From NCBI RefSeq assembly GCF_007990755.1, contig NZ_BJXA01000037.1, positions 16,961 to 80,960 of the forward strand: a stretch of DNA of 64,000 nucleotides, in the 5' to 3' direction. Numbering within the stretch: the first letter of the stretch is position 1; the number at the start of each line of letters is the position of its first letter. Shown here piece after piece: positions 8,037-17,139 of this stretch. The position numbers and the translations under genes were made by a program. Under the pieces are notes generated by a model. The model worked only from the letters and a program-made list of their open reading frames with translations. It did not search any database and had not been told where the DNA came from. The DNA comes from Nocardia ninae NBRC 108245. GTDB lineage: Bacteria > Actinomycetota > Actinomycetes > Mycobacteriales > Mycobacteriaceae.

Positions 8037-9839
8037 CTACATCCGGCGCAACGCCGCGATCCGCTCCACCAACTGATCGGCTGACGCCAATGCCGTTGGC
8101 GGACCGCCACATTCGCGACGTAGCTCGCCGTGGATCACGCCGTGCGGTTTGTTGGTGCGGTGGTGGTGCATGGCGACCAGGCTGTTGAGTTCGCGCCGCA
8201 GCTCACCTAAACGGTCCGCCGTCGCGACGCGCTCTGCCGCGCTCGCGACCTGGGGGCCCGGATCGGGCGCCGACGACGACTCGCCGCGGTCGGCGATCTG
8301 CCGGGACTGGCGTTCGCGCAGCAACGCGCGCATCTGGTCGGCGTCGAGCAGGCCGGGGATACCGAGATAGTCGGCCTCCTCGTCGCTGCCCGCGAAAGTG
8401 GCGGTGCCGAAGGAGGATCCGTCGTAGATCACCTGATCGAGCTCGGCGTCCGCGGCCAGCGCGACGAAGGACTTCTCCTCCTCGCCCGGCTCGTCCTGCT
8501 GCTTGTTCGCATCGATCAGCAGCTCGTCGTCGAGGCCGTCCTTCTCCCGATGCGGCTTGCCGATCACGTGATCGCGCTGCAACTCCAGCTGCGCGGCCAG
8601 ATCGAGCAGCACCGGCACCGACGGCAGGAACACGCTCGCGGTCTCACCGGGCCTGCGGGCACGCACGAACCGGCCGATGGCCTGGGCGAAGTACAGCGGT
8701 GTCGAGGCGCTGGTCGCGTACACGCCGACGGCCAAGCGGGGCACGTCGACGCCCTCGGACACCATGCGCACCGCGACCATCCACGGCTCGCTGCTCGCGC
8801 CGAACGAGGCGATCCGGTCCGAGGAGGTCGGCTCGTCGGACAGCACCAGCGCGGGTTTCGTGCCCGAGATGTGTTCCAGCAGTTCGGCGTAGTCGCGGGC
8901 GCGGTCCTGGTCGGTGGCGATCACCAGGCCGCCCGCATCGGGCATGCCGGTGCTGCGCAGCTGACGCAACCGCATGTCGGCGGCGCGCAGCACCGCCGAA
9001 ATCCAGTCACCCGCCGGGTCGAGCGCGGTGCGCCAGGCGCGGGCGGTCTGTTCGGCGTTCAGCGGCTCGCCGAGGCGGGCGGTGTACTCCTCGCCCGCGC
9101 TGTCGCGCCAGTGCGCCTCGCCGGAGTAGGCGAGGAACACCACGGGCCGGACCACGCCGTCGGCGAGCGCCTCGGAGTACCCGTAGGCGTGGTCGGCGCG
9201 CGACCGCGGGAAACCGGACTCGTCGGGTTCGTAGGTGATGAACGGGATCTGGCTGTCGTCGCTGCGGAACGGGGTTCCGGTGAGCGCGAGCCGCCGCGTC
9301 GCGTCGCCGAACGCCTCGGCCGTCGCGTCACCCCAGCTCTTCGCGTCGCCCGCGTGGTGGATCTCGTCGAGAATGACCAGGGTCCTGCGGTTTTCGGTGC
9401 GCACCCGGTGCCGGGACGGGTGCGAGGCGACCTGGGCATAGGTGACCACGACACCGTGATAATCGCCGGAGGTACCGCCCGTCGCATTGGAGAACCGCGA
9501 ATCCAGCTGGATTCCCGCGCGCGCCGCGGACTGGGCCCACTGGTGCTTGAGGTGTTCGGTCGGGGCGACGACGGTGATCTGGTCGACGGTGCGGTCGGCC
9601 AGCAGTTCGGCGGCGACGCGCAGTGCGAAGGTGGTCTTACCGGCGCCCGGCGTGGCCACCGCGAGGAAGTCGCGTGGCTTGGACGACAGGTACTTGGTCA
9701 AGGCCCGGCGCTGCCAGGCACGCAGCGATCCGCCGCCCGATGTACCGGAGCTGTTCGGCGTCCCCGAGGCCTCGGGTCTAGCCGAATCGCCCGGTGTCTC
9801 CGCTCTTCCCGCCACAGCGGCGCCACCCGACCCAGTCAC
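8037..9839 (-). CDS. DEAD/DEAH-box helicase (superfamily 2)
   Basis: A 600-residue SF2 helicase. The first 40 residues are Gly/Ser/Pro-rich and probably disordered. Then come LRAWQRRALTKYL (Q-motif-like region), Walker A ATPGAGKTTF, the DEIHH Walker B box, LTGTPFR, and in the second RecA lobe VSEGVDVPRLAVG and the arginine-finger motif QAIGRFVRARR. The arrangement resembles RadD/SSL2-like helicases. A charged C-terminal region (about 430-600) ends in a helical part with MHHHRTNKPHG, which is common to actinobacterial members. It is divergent from the BrkB gene. Role in nucleic-acid repair is inferred only. Confidence 0.85.
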   Translation of the reverse strand: MTGSGGAAVAGRAETPGDSARPEASGTPNSSGTSGGGSLRAWQRRALTKYLSSKPRDFLAVATPGAGKTTFALRVAAELLADRTVDQITVVAPTEHLKHQWAQSAARAGIQLDSRFSNATGGTSGDYHGVVVTYAQVASHPSRHRVRTENRRTLVILDEIHHAGDAKSWGDATAEAFGDATRRLALTGTPFRSDDSQIPFITYEPDESGFPRSRADHAYGYSEALADGVVRPVVFLAYSGEAHWRDSAGEEYTARLGEPLNAEQTARAWRTALDPAGDWISAVLRAADMRLRQLRSTGMPDAGGLVIATDQDRARDYAELLEHISGTKPALVLSDEPTSSDRIASFGASSEPWMVAVRMVSEGVDVPRLAVGVYATSASTPLYFAQAIGRFVRARRPGETASVFLPSVPVLLDLAAQLELQRDHVIGKPHREKDGLDDELLIDANKQQDEPGEEEKSFVALAADAELDQVIYDGSSFGTATFAGSDEEADYLGIPGLLDADQMRALLRERQSRQIADRGESSSAPDPGPQVASAAERVATADRLGELRRELNSLVAMHHHRTNKPHGVIHGELRRECGGPPTALASADQLVERIAALRRM

Positions 9840-10006
9840 GCAGTCGACCCTACTGGCCCGGCCCGGCGTGTTGCCAAACCGACGCGGCGTGGGCGATGGG
9901 CATCACATGTTCAACTACCGACACGCCGGAATTCACCCATTGCCCGACGACACGTCGCCCCCGGAATCCGATGCGCACACCACTCGTGCGCGATGCTTGA
10001 GGGACG

Positions 10007-11179
10007 ATGCCCGAGGAAAACGCCCTGCCGGACCAACCGCTGCGGACCGACATACCGTCGCTCAGCGGTGGCCTGGCCGCGCGCAAACTGACCTCGGCGC
10101 AGCGGGTGACCATCCGGCTGCGCCGGGCCCGCAGGAAGACCGTCAGGCTGACGGTACGGGTGGCGGTGAAGGCCTGGGACGACTCGATCTTCGCCAAGTC
10201 CGCGGCCGCCGCGTTCTGGCAGACGTTGTCGCTGGCGCCGCTGCTGCTCGGGGTGCTCGGCAGCCTCGGGTACGTCGGCACCTGGTTCGGGCCGGACACC
10301 GTGCAGATCGTGGAATCGAAGATCATCTCGTTCAGCCGGGATCTGTTCAGCTCCAGTGTGGTGTCGGATCTGATCGAGCCGACCGTCAAGGACGTGCTCG
10401 GCAAGGGGCGCGGCGCGGTCGTCTCGGTGGGTTTCGTGCTGTCGCTGTGGGCCGGGTCGTCGGCGATGGCGACGTTCGTGGACGCGATCGTCGAGGCGCA
10501 TGGTCAGCAGGACTTGCGACATCCGGTGTGGCAGCGGATCTTCGCGCTGCTGCTGTATGTGGCGTTCCTGGTGGCCTCGGTGTTCATCCTGCCGCTGGTG
10601 GCGCTCGGGCCCACGATCATCGGGCGGGTGCTGCCGGAGCCGTGGCGGGTGACCGGGCTGCAACTGCTGGACTTCTTCTACTACCCCGGTGTCGGGCTAC
10701 TGCTGATCATCGTGCTGACCACGCTGTACAAGCTGGCGCTGCACACCTCGCTGCCCTGGCATCGCATGTTCGCGGGGGCGTTGGTCGCGGCCGTGTTCTT
10801 CATCGCGGCCAGTGAGGTGCTGCGCCGATATCTGTCCTGGGTGACCGAGACGGGTGTGAGTTACGGCGCACTGGCGACGCCGATCGCGTTTCTGCTCTTC
10901 ACGTACTTCCTCGGGTTCGCCATCATCCTCGGCGCGGAATTCAACGCCGCCGTGCAGGAGTTCTGGCCCGCGCGCACGACCCGGATGGAGCAGGTGCGGG
11001 AATGGATCACCAATCAGCTGACCGGGGATTCGCCCGACGAGGACGATCCGAAGACAGAAACCACCGAGACGGCGGAGAAGCCTCCGCCGTCACCTGTCGA
11101 CGCACCCGAGCAACCGGGCGCGGCGTCCGCGCAGACGCCGCCCCCACAACCTCATTCGCCCTTTTTCAGCCCGTCGTAG
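10007..11179 (+). CDS. YihY/virulence factor BrkB family membrane protein
   Basis: A 390-residue integral membrane protein with about six hydrophobic segments from residue 60 to 310. The family signature is present: the first helix after AKSAAAAFWQTLSLAPLLLG, a central GVGLLLIIVLTTLYK, and the last part YGALATPIAFLLFTYFLGFAIILGAEFNA. The acidic and proline-rich C-terminal 60 residues (about 335-390) are cytoplasmic and low complexity. The gene corresponds in position to M. tuberculosis Rv2707. Substrate or function of the family is unsettled. Its 3' end overlaps the convergent DUF3039 gene by 28 bases. Confidence 0.88.
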   Translation: MPEENALPDQPLRTDIPSLSGGLAARKLTSAQRVTIRLRRARRKTVRLTVRVAVKAWDDSIFAKSAAAAFWQTLSLAPLLLGVLGSLGYVGTWFGPDTVQIVESKIISFSRDLFSSSVVSDLIEPTVKDVLGKGRGAVVSVGFVLSLWAGSSAMATFVDAIVEAHGQQDLRHPVWQRIFALLLYVAFLVASVFILPLVALGPTIIGRVLPEPWRVTGLQLLDFFYYPGVGLLLIIVLTTLYKLALHTSLPWHRMFAGALVAAVFFIAASEVLRRYLSWVTETGVSYGALATPIAFLLFTYFLGFAIILGAEFNAAVQEFWPARTTRMEQVREWITNQLTGDSPDEDDPKTETTETAEKPPPSPVDAPEQPGAASAQTPPPQPHSPFFSPS

Positions 11180-11397
11180 ACCTTCTTGCAGTCCGGGCAG
11201 ACCGGCGAACCGGGCTTGGCCGAGCGCGTCACCGGAAAGACCTCTCCGCACAGCGCGACGACATGGGTGCCCATGACGGCGCTCTCCGCGATCCGGTCCT
11301 TCTTGACGTAGTGAAAGAACTTCGGGGTGTCGTCGCTCGTCGACTCGTCGGTGGTCGAATCGGGGCGAACCATGGTGTCGGTGTTCACGGATTCCAT
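11152..11397 (-). CDS. DUF3039 family small protein
   Basis: An 81-residue protein: an acidic N-terminus, then FFHYVKKDRIAESAVMGTHVVALCGEVFPVTR and CPDCKKVYDGL. The three cysteines (ALCG, VCPDC) look like a zinc ribbon, as in all DUF3039 members. Length and place match Rv2708c of M. tuberculosis, between the BrkB and DUF3099 genes. The ATG at 11397 gives the family length; the open frame continues upstream to 11463 without similarity. Function unknown. Confidence 0.85.
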   Translation of the reverse strand: MESVNTDTMVRPDSTTDESTSDDTPKFFHYVKKDRIAESAVMGTHVVALCGEVFPVTRSAKPGSPVCPDCKKVYDGLKKGE

Positions 11398-11492
11398 GAT
11401 GCCGCATCCGCGCAAACGGTGACCGATCACGGTCCAGTGTCCGGCTGACCACACTGTGTGCACTGGGGCTCCGACAGTGGAAGACTCGAAGC

Positions 11493-11903
11493 ATGCAGCA
11501 GCACGGCGACTCCCCCGACGCCGGCGACATCGGCCGTGGTGAGCGTCCGGACGTGACGATGCCGCCGAAATCCTCCGGCTACTTCCCCGGCACCGACGAC
11601 AAGCATCCGGTCCTGATCACCGAGGCGCAGCCCTCGCTGGAAGACCAGCACCGCTCGCGCGTGCGTCGTTACACCATCATCATGGCGTTCCGCATCCCCT
11701 GCCTGGTGCTGGCCGCGATCGCCTACAGCACCTTCAGCAGCGCCCTGCTGTCGATCCTGATCATCGCGGTCTCCATCCCGCTCCCCTGGATCGCCGTCCT
11801 CATCGCCAACGACCGTCCGCCGCGTCGCAAAGACGAACCGAGCCGCTGGGACGAGCGCCGCGCCGCGCTGGAAGCCCGGCCGCACAACGCCATCGACAGC
11901 TGA
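11493..11903 (+). CDS. DUF3099 family membrane protein
   Basis: A 136-residue protein. Residues 1-50 are hydrophilic and contain the family motif PVLITEAQPSLEDQH (about residues 45-59). Two transmembrane segments follow: MAFRIPCLVLAAIAYSTF and LLSILIIAVSIPLPWIAVLI. A basic PPRRKDEP segment comes next. It corresponds to Rv2709, placed before sigB in mycobacteria. Function unknown. Confidence 0.85.
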   Translation: MQQHGDSPDAGDIGRGERPDVTMPPKSSGYFPGTDDKHPVLITEAQPSLEDQHRSRVRRYTIIMAFRIPCLVLAAIAYSTFSSALLSILIIAVSIPLPWIAVLIANDRPPRRKDEPSRWDERRAALEARPHNAIDS

Positions 11904-11918
11904 CGGTCCGCTGCCCCG

Positions 11919-13556
11919 TCAGGTGGTGATGCCGAGGTCGGTGCAGGCGCGGGCGCCGCTTTCGAGTGCGCCTTCGATCCAGGCTCGGCCTCGGGTGGAG
12001 GTGGCATCGCCTGCGAACGCGACCCGCCCGTCCATTTCGGGGGTGCGGGTGTCCGGGCCGATCTCGACCGATTGCCCGGGCAGGTAGATCGCGGCTTCAC
12101 CGTTTGCCCAGCGGTCGGTGGCCCAGGAGTGCGAGGCGTAGCCGCCGGTCCATGCGGCGCGGACGGCGGGGCCGTGCACGTCGGCGAGGTGATCGAGGCA
12201 TTCGGCCGCGCGTTCGGCCGGGAGCAGGCCGTCCCAGGCATGCGCGTCGTCGGCCCAGGTGTAGGAGGCGATGACGACGCCACCGTCGCCGGTGGGATGA
12301 GAGGGGTACACCGTCAGTCGTGGTGGGGCGTCGGTGACGTCGATGCCGCCGTGCCCGGCCCACCAGCGGGTGGAGAACTCGAGGAAGGTTTTGGTGGCGG
12401 CGTCGTGATGCAGCTCCGCGATCGCGCGTTGTTTGCCGTAGGACAGGGCCGGCTGGAAGCCGAGGTAACGCAGCAGCGAATACGGTGCCGCGACCACGAC
12501 GCGATCGACCTCCACGGTGTCCTCGCCCGCGCCGTACCTCAGCCGCACCCGCGGGTGTCGTCCGTCGATCCCGGTGACCACGGAGTTCGTGATGATCTCC
12601 GCGCCGGCGGCTTTCGCGGCACCGGCCAACTCGACGATCAACCGGTCGGTGCCGCCCACGATTTCGACCAGCTCGGTGCCGGGTGCGAGATTGGTGGCGG
12701 TCATCAGGTTGTGCGTCAGACTCAAACCCATGCGGGCGGTGATGCCCTCGATGGAGCCCAGATGGTCGATGCTCGATTCCGAAAGCCCCTGGGCCAGTAG
12801 CCAATCCCGCAGCGACATCTCGTCGTAGCGGGCCAGGAAGTCGGTCCAGGCTGCTACATCGCTGTCTCGGTGCACGCCCGTGCTCGCCAGCACCTGATCG
12901 AGCAGCGCGCGGCCGTGCACCGCCTCGGCACCGAACACCCCCGCGATCGGTGCCGGATCAGTGGTGTATTCGGCCCGGGTCATCGATACGCCACCGGCGC
13001 TGACCAATCGATGCGGGTGGGTCATGTGAAAGGGGCGGGTCTGTACACCCAACCGGGCCAGCACCCCGGTGGTGATCATGTGCGTGGTGGGGATGCGCAT
13101 CGCACCGGCCTCGCCGTGACCACCGGTGGCCGTGAAAGGTTCCCGCAGCGTCCGAATCCGGCCGCCCACCCGGTCCGAACCCTCGAATACCCGCACCCGA
13201 TGCCCCGCCCGCGCCAGGATCCACGCCGCGGCCAACCCGGCGGCACCGGCACCCACCACGGCGACATCCTGCGGGTTGTCCGTGCGCTTCGGGCCCGCGC
13301 CGGCAAGCAACTCCCGGTGCAGGGCCCGAACATCGCGACCGGACTCGTCCACACCCACGATGTCCCGGGCGACCAGCCGAGCCCGATCCCGCCGAGACGG
13401 TGAAATATCGGCACCCCCGGCCGCGGGCCGCAACGCCTCGCGGCCGGCGAAATGGCCGGAAGCAACCGCACCACCCGCCGCCCCCAACACCAGCCCGGCA
13501 GCACCGGCAGCGGTGTAACGCAACAGATCACGCCGACCAACGGTGTTCTCACGCAC
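11919..13556 (-). CDS. Flavin monoamine oxidase family protein, Tat-exported
   Basis: A 545-residue FAD amine oxidase. The N-terminus has a twin-arginine signal: GRRDLLRYTAAGAAGLVLG followed by a small-residue region. The FAD dinucleotide fold starts around residue 115 (VAVVGAGAAGLAAAWILARAGH), followed by the GG doublet motif DRVGGRIRTLREPF. The C-terminus has the second flavin motif VAFAGDATSTRGRAWIEGALESG. Actinobacterial relatives include exported L-amino-acid or monoamine oxidases. The GTG at 13556 is chosen because AAGGAG lies upstream and the Tat motif falls at the right distance. It sits next to a repeat array and shares no operon with neighbours. Substrate unknown. Confidence 0.85.
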   Translation of the reverse strand: MRENTVGRRDLLRYTAAGAAGLVLGAAGGAVASGHFAGREALRPAAGGADISPSRRDRARLVARDIVGVDESGRDVRALHRELLAGAGPKRTDNPQDVAVVGAGAAGLAAAWILARAGHRVRVFEGSDRVGGRIRTLREPFTATGGHGEAGAMRIPTTHMITTGVLARLGVQTRPFHMTHPHRLVSAGGVSMTRAEYTTDPAPIAGVFGAEAVHGRALLDQVLASTGVHRDSDVAAWTDFLARYDEMSLRDWLLAQGLSESSIDHLGSIEGITARMGLSLTHNLMTATNLAPGTELVEIVGGTDRLIVELAGAAKAAGAEIITNSVVTGIDGRHPRVRLRYGAGEDTVEVDRVVVAAPYSLLRYLGFQPALSYGKQRAIAELHHDAATKTFLEFSTRWWAGHGGIDVTDAPPRLTVYPSHPTGDGGVVIASYTWADDAHAWDGLLPAERAAECLDHLADVHGPAVRAAWTGGYASHSWATDRWANGEAAIYLPGQSVEIGPDTRTPEMDGRVAFAGDATSTRGRAWIEGALESGARACTDLGITT

Positions 13557-13791
13557 GATCCAGCTCCTTTGCTGCGATCCGGTCCACACCACCGGATCGA
13601 CCACGCGGCCGATCCGTGCTGATCGGGCCACCGACCCACCCTCAGCGCAGACACTGTGTCACACGTCACCGCCCCGATCCCGGCACCTGAGGTGTGTCGC
13701 CGCCGACCAGTCCCGTTCACCACCCCAACCGCCCCACAAGATCAACTTCCCGGCCCCGGTCCCCTCGCCGAGATCGTGAGACTGATCGGCG
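13557..13791. other. Non-coding stretch between amine oxidase and repeat array
   Basis: No credible gene is seen here. It contains the promoter region of the amine oxidase (minus strand) and leads directly into the repeat array. Open frames on the plus strand are rich in Pro/Arg/Thr and look like GC-rich noise. Confidence 0.5.
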
Positions 13792-14850
13792 TCAGGCCTT
13801 ACAGCGGATGAATGTGGACACACCACCACGGCACCGACCGAGCGGGACCGCCATCAAGTCCCTACTCGCAAATGCCATCAGCAGCGACGGGACACCACGA
13901 CGGCATTTACTGCGTGGAACCGCCACAACGTCCCACTCGCGAATCCCGGCCGTACCCAACGGGACACCACGGCGCCACCCATCGAAGACGGCCGCCACCA
14001 TGTCCCGCGCGCGAATCCCATCAGCAGCCAACGGGACAGCACAGCGGCATCCATCGAGCAGACCCGCCAACATGTCCCGCTCGCGAATCCCGGCCGTCCC
14101 AACGGGCCACCACGGCGGCACCCTCCGAACGGGGCCGCCACCATGTCCCGCGTGCAAGCGCCGTCCGTGCCCAACGGGAGACCAGCGCGGCATCCGCCGA
14201 GTGACACCTCCACCACGTCCCGTTCAGGCGCACCACCGTGACGGCGGGGACATGAGCGTGCGGCGTCAGGCCTTACGGCGGATGAAGGCAGACACCACGG
14301 CGCAGCCACGGAGTGGGACCGCCACCACGTCCCACCCGCGAATGCCATCAGCAGCCAACGGGACGCCACGGCGGCATCCATCGAGCAGACCCGCCAACAT
14401 GTCCCGTTCGCGAATCCCGTCCGTGCCCAACGGGACACCACGGCGGCATGCGCCGGGTGACGCCTCCACCAGGTCCCACCCGCAGATGCCGACCACGCCC
14501 AACGGGACACCAGGAGGGCATCCGCCGAGCGACGCCGCAGACATGTCCCGTTCGCGCGCAGCAGCAACGCTGGCGGGGACATGGCGGCGGGCGTCAGGCC
14601 CTACAGCGGATGAAGGCGGACACGGCGACACCGGCCGAGTGGAACCGCCACGACGTCCTATCCGCGAATGCCATCGGCGCCCAACGGAAGACAACGGCAT
14701 CACTCACCGCGTCGAGCCGCCACCAGGTCCCACCCGCGGATGCCGACCACGCCCAACGGGACACCAGGACGGCATCCGCCGAGCGACGCCACCGTCATGT
14801 CCCGTTCGCGCGCAGCGTCAACGCTGGAGGGGACATGGCGGCGGGCGTCA
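13792..14850. repeat. Nested 72-bp tandem repeat array with duplicated MFS gene 3' ends
   Basis: The anchor GTCC(C) recurs at 13858, 13930, 14002, 14074, 14145, 14217, then 14329, 14401, 14473, 14545, then 14655, 14727, 14799. The step is 72 bases (once 71), except two junction steps of 112 and 110 bases. Each junction carries a copy of the last codons of the neighbouring MFS gene, including its stop (minus-strand stop at 13792, 14266 and 14594; genuine stop at 14848). The array is therefore three blocks of 'MFS tail + n x 72 bp'. Each unit has an imperfect inverted repeat: CGGGACACCACGGCGGC pairs with GCCGCCACCATGTCCCG. Because 72 is divisible by 3, both strands stay open; the minus strand reads 24-residue repeats ending FIRRKA. 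No protein function is inferred. Confidence 0.85.
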
Positions 14851-16134
14851 GGCCTTGCGGCGGATGAAGGCGGACATTACGGCTGCCGTGGCGCATAACC
14901 CGCCGGCCAAGTACCAGGCGAGGTCGTAGGTGCCTTGGACATCGCGGATGACGCCCGCGCCGGTGGCGGCGATGGCGGAGCCGATCTGGTGGGAGGCGAA
15001 GACCCAGCCGAAGGCGACGGGGCCGTCGTTGCCGAACAGTTCACGGCAGAGCATGACGGTCGGTGGGACGGTGGCTACCCAGTCGAGGCCGTAGAAGATG
15101 ATGAACACCCAGAGGCTGGGTTGGGTGTGCGGGCCCAGCAGCGACGGCAGGATGAGCAGGGACAGGCCGCGCAGCACGTAGTAGCCGACCAGTAGATAGC
15201 GCGGATCGATGCGGTCGGTCAGCCAGCCGGACGCGATGGTGCCCGCCACGTCGAAGATGCCGACCACGGCGAGCAGGCTCGCGGCGGCGGTCGGCGGCAT
15301 GCCGTGGTCGTGCGCGGCGCTGACGAAATGGGTGCCGACGAGACCGTTGGTCGACGCGCCGCAGACCGCGAAACCACCTGCCAGCAGCCAGAATCCGGGT
15401 GTGCGCGCGATCTTGGCCAGCACCGTGAGCGCGCGGGACGCGCCGACCGAGGCCGGTGTGCGGACGCCGACGACACTGCCCGGTTCCGCGCCGTACGCGG
15501 TGACCCCGACATCACTCGGATAGTCCCTGATGAACAGCAACACCAGCGGCACGACGGCCAGCGCCGTCCCGGCGACGATCAGCGACGGCAGCCGCCAGCC
15601 GTGCTCGTGCGCCAGCATCGACACCAGCGGCAGGAACACCAGCTGACCGGTCGCACCCGCCGCCGTGAGCACCCCGGTGACCAGTCCGCGCTGGCGCACG
15701 AACCAGCGGCCGGTGATGGTCGCCACGAACGGCATCGACATCGACCCGACCCCGACACCCACCAGCAGACCCCAGGTCAGCATGAGATGCCACGGCTGGG
15801 TCATGAACACGGTGAGCCCCGCGCCCGCCGCGACGAGCACCAGCGCCCCCGACACCACCTTGCGGATGCCGAACCGGTCCATCAGCGCCGCCGCGAACGG
15901 CGAAATCAACCCGTACAACAGCAGATTCAGCGAGACCGCCGCACCGATCGTGCCGTGCGACCAGCCGAACTCCGCGTGCAGCGGATCCATCAGCACACTG
16001 GGCACCGAGCGGAACGCGGCCGCACCGAGCAGCGCGACGAAGCCGACCCCCGCCACGATCCACGCCGGATGCGGACCGCGCCGGGCGACGGTGTCGTGCA
16101 ACGGTACTGGCGGTGGTGTCTGCAGCTCGGTCAC
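14848..16134 (-). CDS. Major facilitator superfamily transporter
   Basis: A 428-residue MFS permease with 12 hydrophobic segments in two sets of six. Loop 2-3 carries the MFS motif variant ALMDRFGIRKVV, and the second half has the equivalent GWLTDRIDPRYLL. The gene resembles the oxalate/formate-type or monocarboxylate MFS carriers (YbfB/OxlT-like), but the substrate cannot be given. The GTG at 16134 matches the start of similarity (VTELQTPPPVPLHD); no strong ribosome site is seen there. The final residues MSAFIRRKA are duplicated three times downstream in the 72-bp repeat array. Confidence 0.82.
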   Translation of the reverse strand: MTELQTPPPVPLHDTVARRGPHPAWIVAGVGFVALLGAAAFRSVPSVLMDPLHAEFGWSHGTIGAAVSLNLLLYGLISPFAAALMDRFGIRKVVSGALVLVAAGAGLTVFMTQPWHLMLTWGLLVGVGVGSMSMPFVATITGRWFVRQRGLVTGVLTAAGATGQLVFLPLVSMLAHEHGWRLPSLIVAGTALAVVPLVLLFIRDYPSDVGVTAYGAEPGSVVGVRTPASVGASRALTVLAKIARTPGFWLLAGGFAVCGASTNGLVGTHFVSAAHDHGMPPTAAASLLAVVGIFDVAGTIASGWLTDRIDPRYLLVGYYVLRGLSLLILPSLLGPHTQPSLWVFIIFYGLDWVATVPPTVMLCRELFGNDGPVAFGWVFASHQIGSAIAATGAGVIRDVQGTYDLAWYLAGGLCATAAVMSAFIRRKA

Positions 16135-16284
16135 CCGCTGAGCGTGCCGGAAATTCGGCCGCGCAACGAGCAGCCGGAAGGCCACAAAACACCAAGATCG
16201 TGCCAGGAACGGCGACACGCCAATCCGCTCGACACCGCGCGTCGCTTTCCCTATGGTGTCTGCGGGCACAAGACAGGAGTGAAC

Positions 16285-17025
16285 ATGATTCGGTGGATCT
16301 GGGCTTTCCTGGACCGCCCCGCACAGCGATTCGACGACTGCGCGAAGTTCTGGTCCACGGTCACCGGTACCGAACTGTCGGCTCGCCGCGGCGAGCACGA
16401 CGAATTCCTCACGCTGCTCCCCGATCCCGCGCTGTTCGCGGCGGCGGGCGTGAAGATGCAGGCGGTGACCGGTCTCGGCGGCGTCCATCTCGACCTCGAC
16501 GTCGACCACATCCCGACCGCCGTGCGCACCGCGCTCGACCTCGGCGCCGAACTGGTCGCGAATCACCCGGACTACGCCGTCCTGCGCTCCCCCGGCGGCC
16601 AGACCTTCTGCCTCACCCCGAGCGGTCACGGCCGGGGCACCCCCGCCCCCGCCACGAAAGCCCCCGACGGCACCCTCAGCCGCCTCGACCAGGTGTGCCT
16701 GGACATCGGCCCCGCCGACCACGCCGCCGAAACGGACTTCTGGAAATCGTTGACCGGCTGGAACTTCGAGCAGGGCAGGATGCCCGAGTTCGCCCGCCTC
16801 CGCGCCGCCGAATCCCTCCCCATCCAGCTCCTACTCCAGCGCCTCGAGAACGACCGCCCCACCAGCGCGCACATCGATCTGTCCTCCTCGGACATCGACG
16901 CCACCGCCCGCTGGCACGAAACCCTCGGCGCCACAGTGATAGATCGCTACGAACACTGGATCGTCATGCACGACCCCGCAGGCGCCACCTACTGCATCAC
17001 CGCCCGAGACCCTAGGGGCGTCTGA
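16285..17025 (+). CDS. VOC family protein (glyoxalase/bleomycin-resistance fold)
   Basis: A 246-residue protein built of two VOC modules, residues 1-115 and 125-246. Each begins with an aromatic helix-strand segment (DDCAKFWSTVTG; AAETDFWKSLTGW) and ends with a strand typical of the fold (LRSPGGQTFCLTP; MHDPAGATYCITA). The double-module type is common in Nocardia and Streptomyces as glyoxalase-like proteins of unknown substrate. ATG at 16285 follows AGGAGTGAAC. It is divergent from the MFS transporter, with about 150 bases between them. Confidence 0.85.
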   Translation: MIRWIWAFLDRPAQRFDDCAKFWSTVTGTELSARRGEHDEFLTLLPDPALFAAAGVKMQAVTGLGGVHLDLDVDHIPTAVRTALDLGAELVANHPDYAVLRSPGGQTFCLTPSGHGRGTPAPATKAPDGTLSRLDQVCLDIGPADHAAETDFWKSLTGWNFEQGRMPEFARLRAAESLPIQLLLQRLENDRPTSAHIDLSSSDIDATARWHETLGATVIDRYEHWIVMHDPAGATYCITARDPRGV

Positions 17026-17139
17026 CCAAGATTTCGCTACCGCGGCCCAGCACTATCCGACTGCTCCCCGGACGCGCACAGCTACCCGCGAGAGCACCAC
17101 CTGCGAAGTCGGCCGAGTAAGCGGTGGCAGAGTACCGAT

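Noticed and set aside
13792-14703. Minus-strand frames with 24-residue repeats ending FIRRKA
   Set aside because: They are copies of the MFS 3' end plus repeat units; blocks are not in one frame with the MFS gene and no start signals are seen. Kept as a repeat.
13858-14850. CRISPR array
   Set aside because: Units are contiguous and diverged along their whole length; there are no constant repeats alternating with unique spacers, and no cas genes.
13694-14929. 411-codon open frame on the plus strand across the repeat array
   Set aside because: The frame stays open because the repeat is 72 bases and GC-rich. The product is Pro/Arg/Thr/His-rich, has no ribosome site and is antisense to the MFS 3' end.
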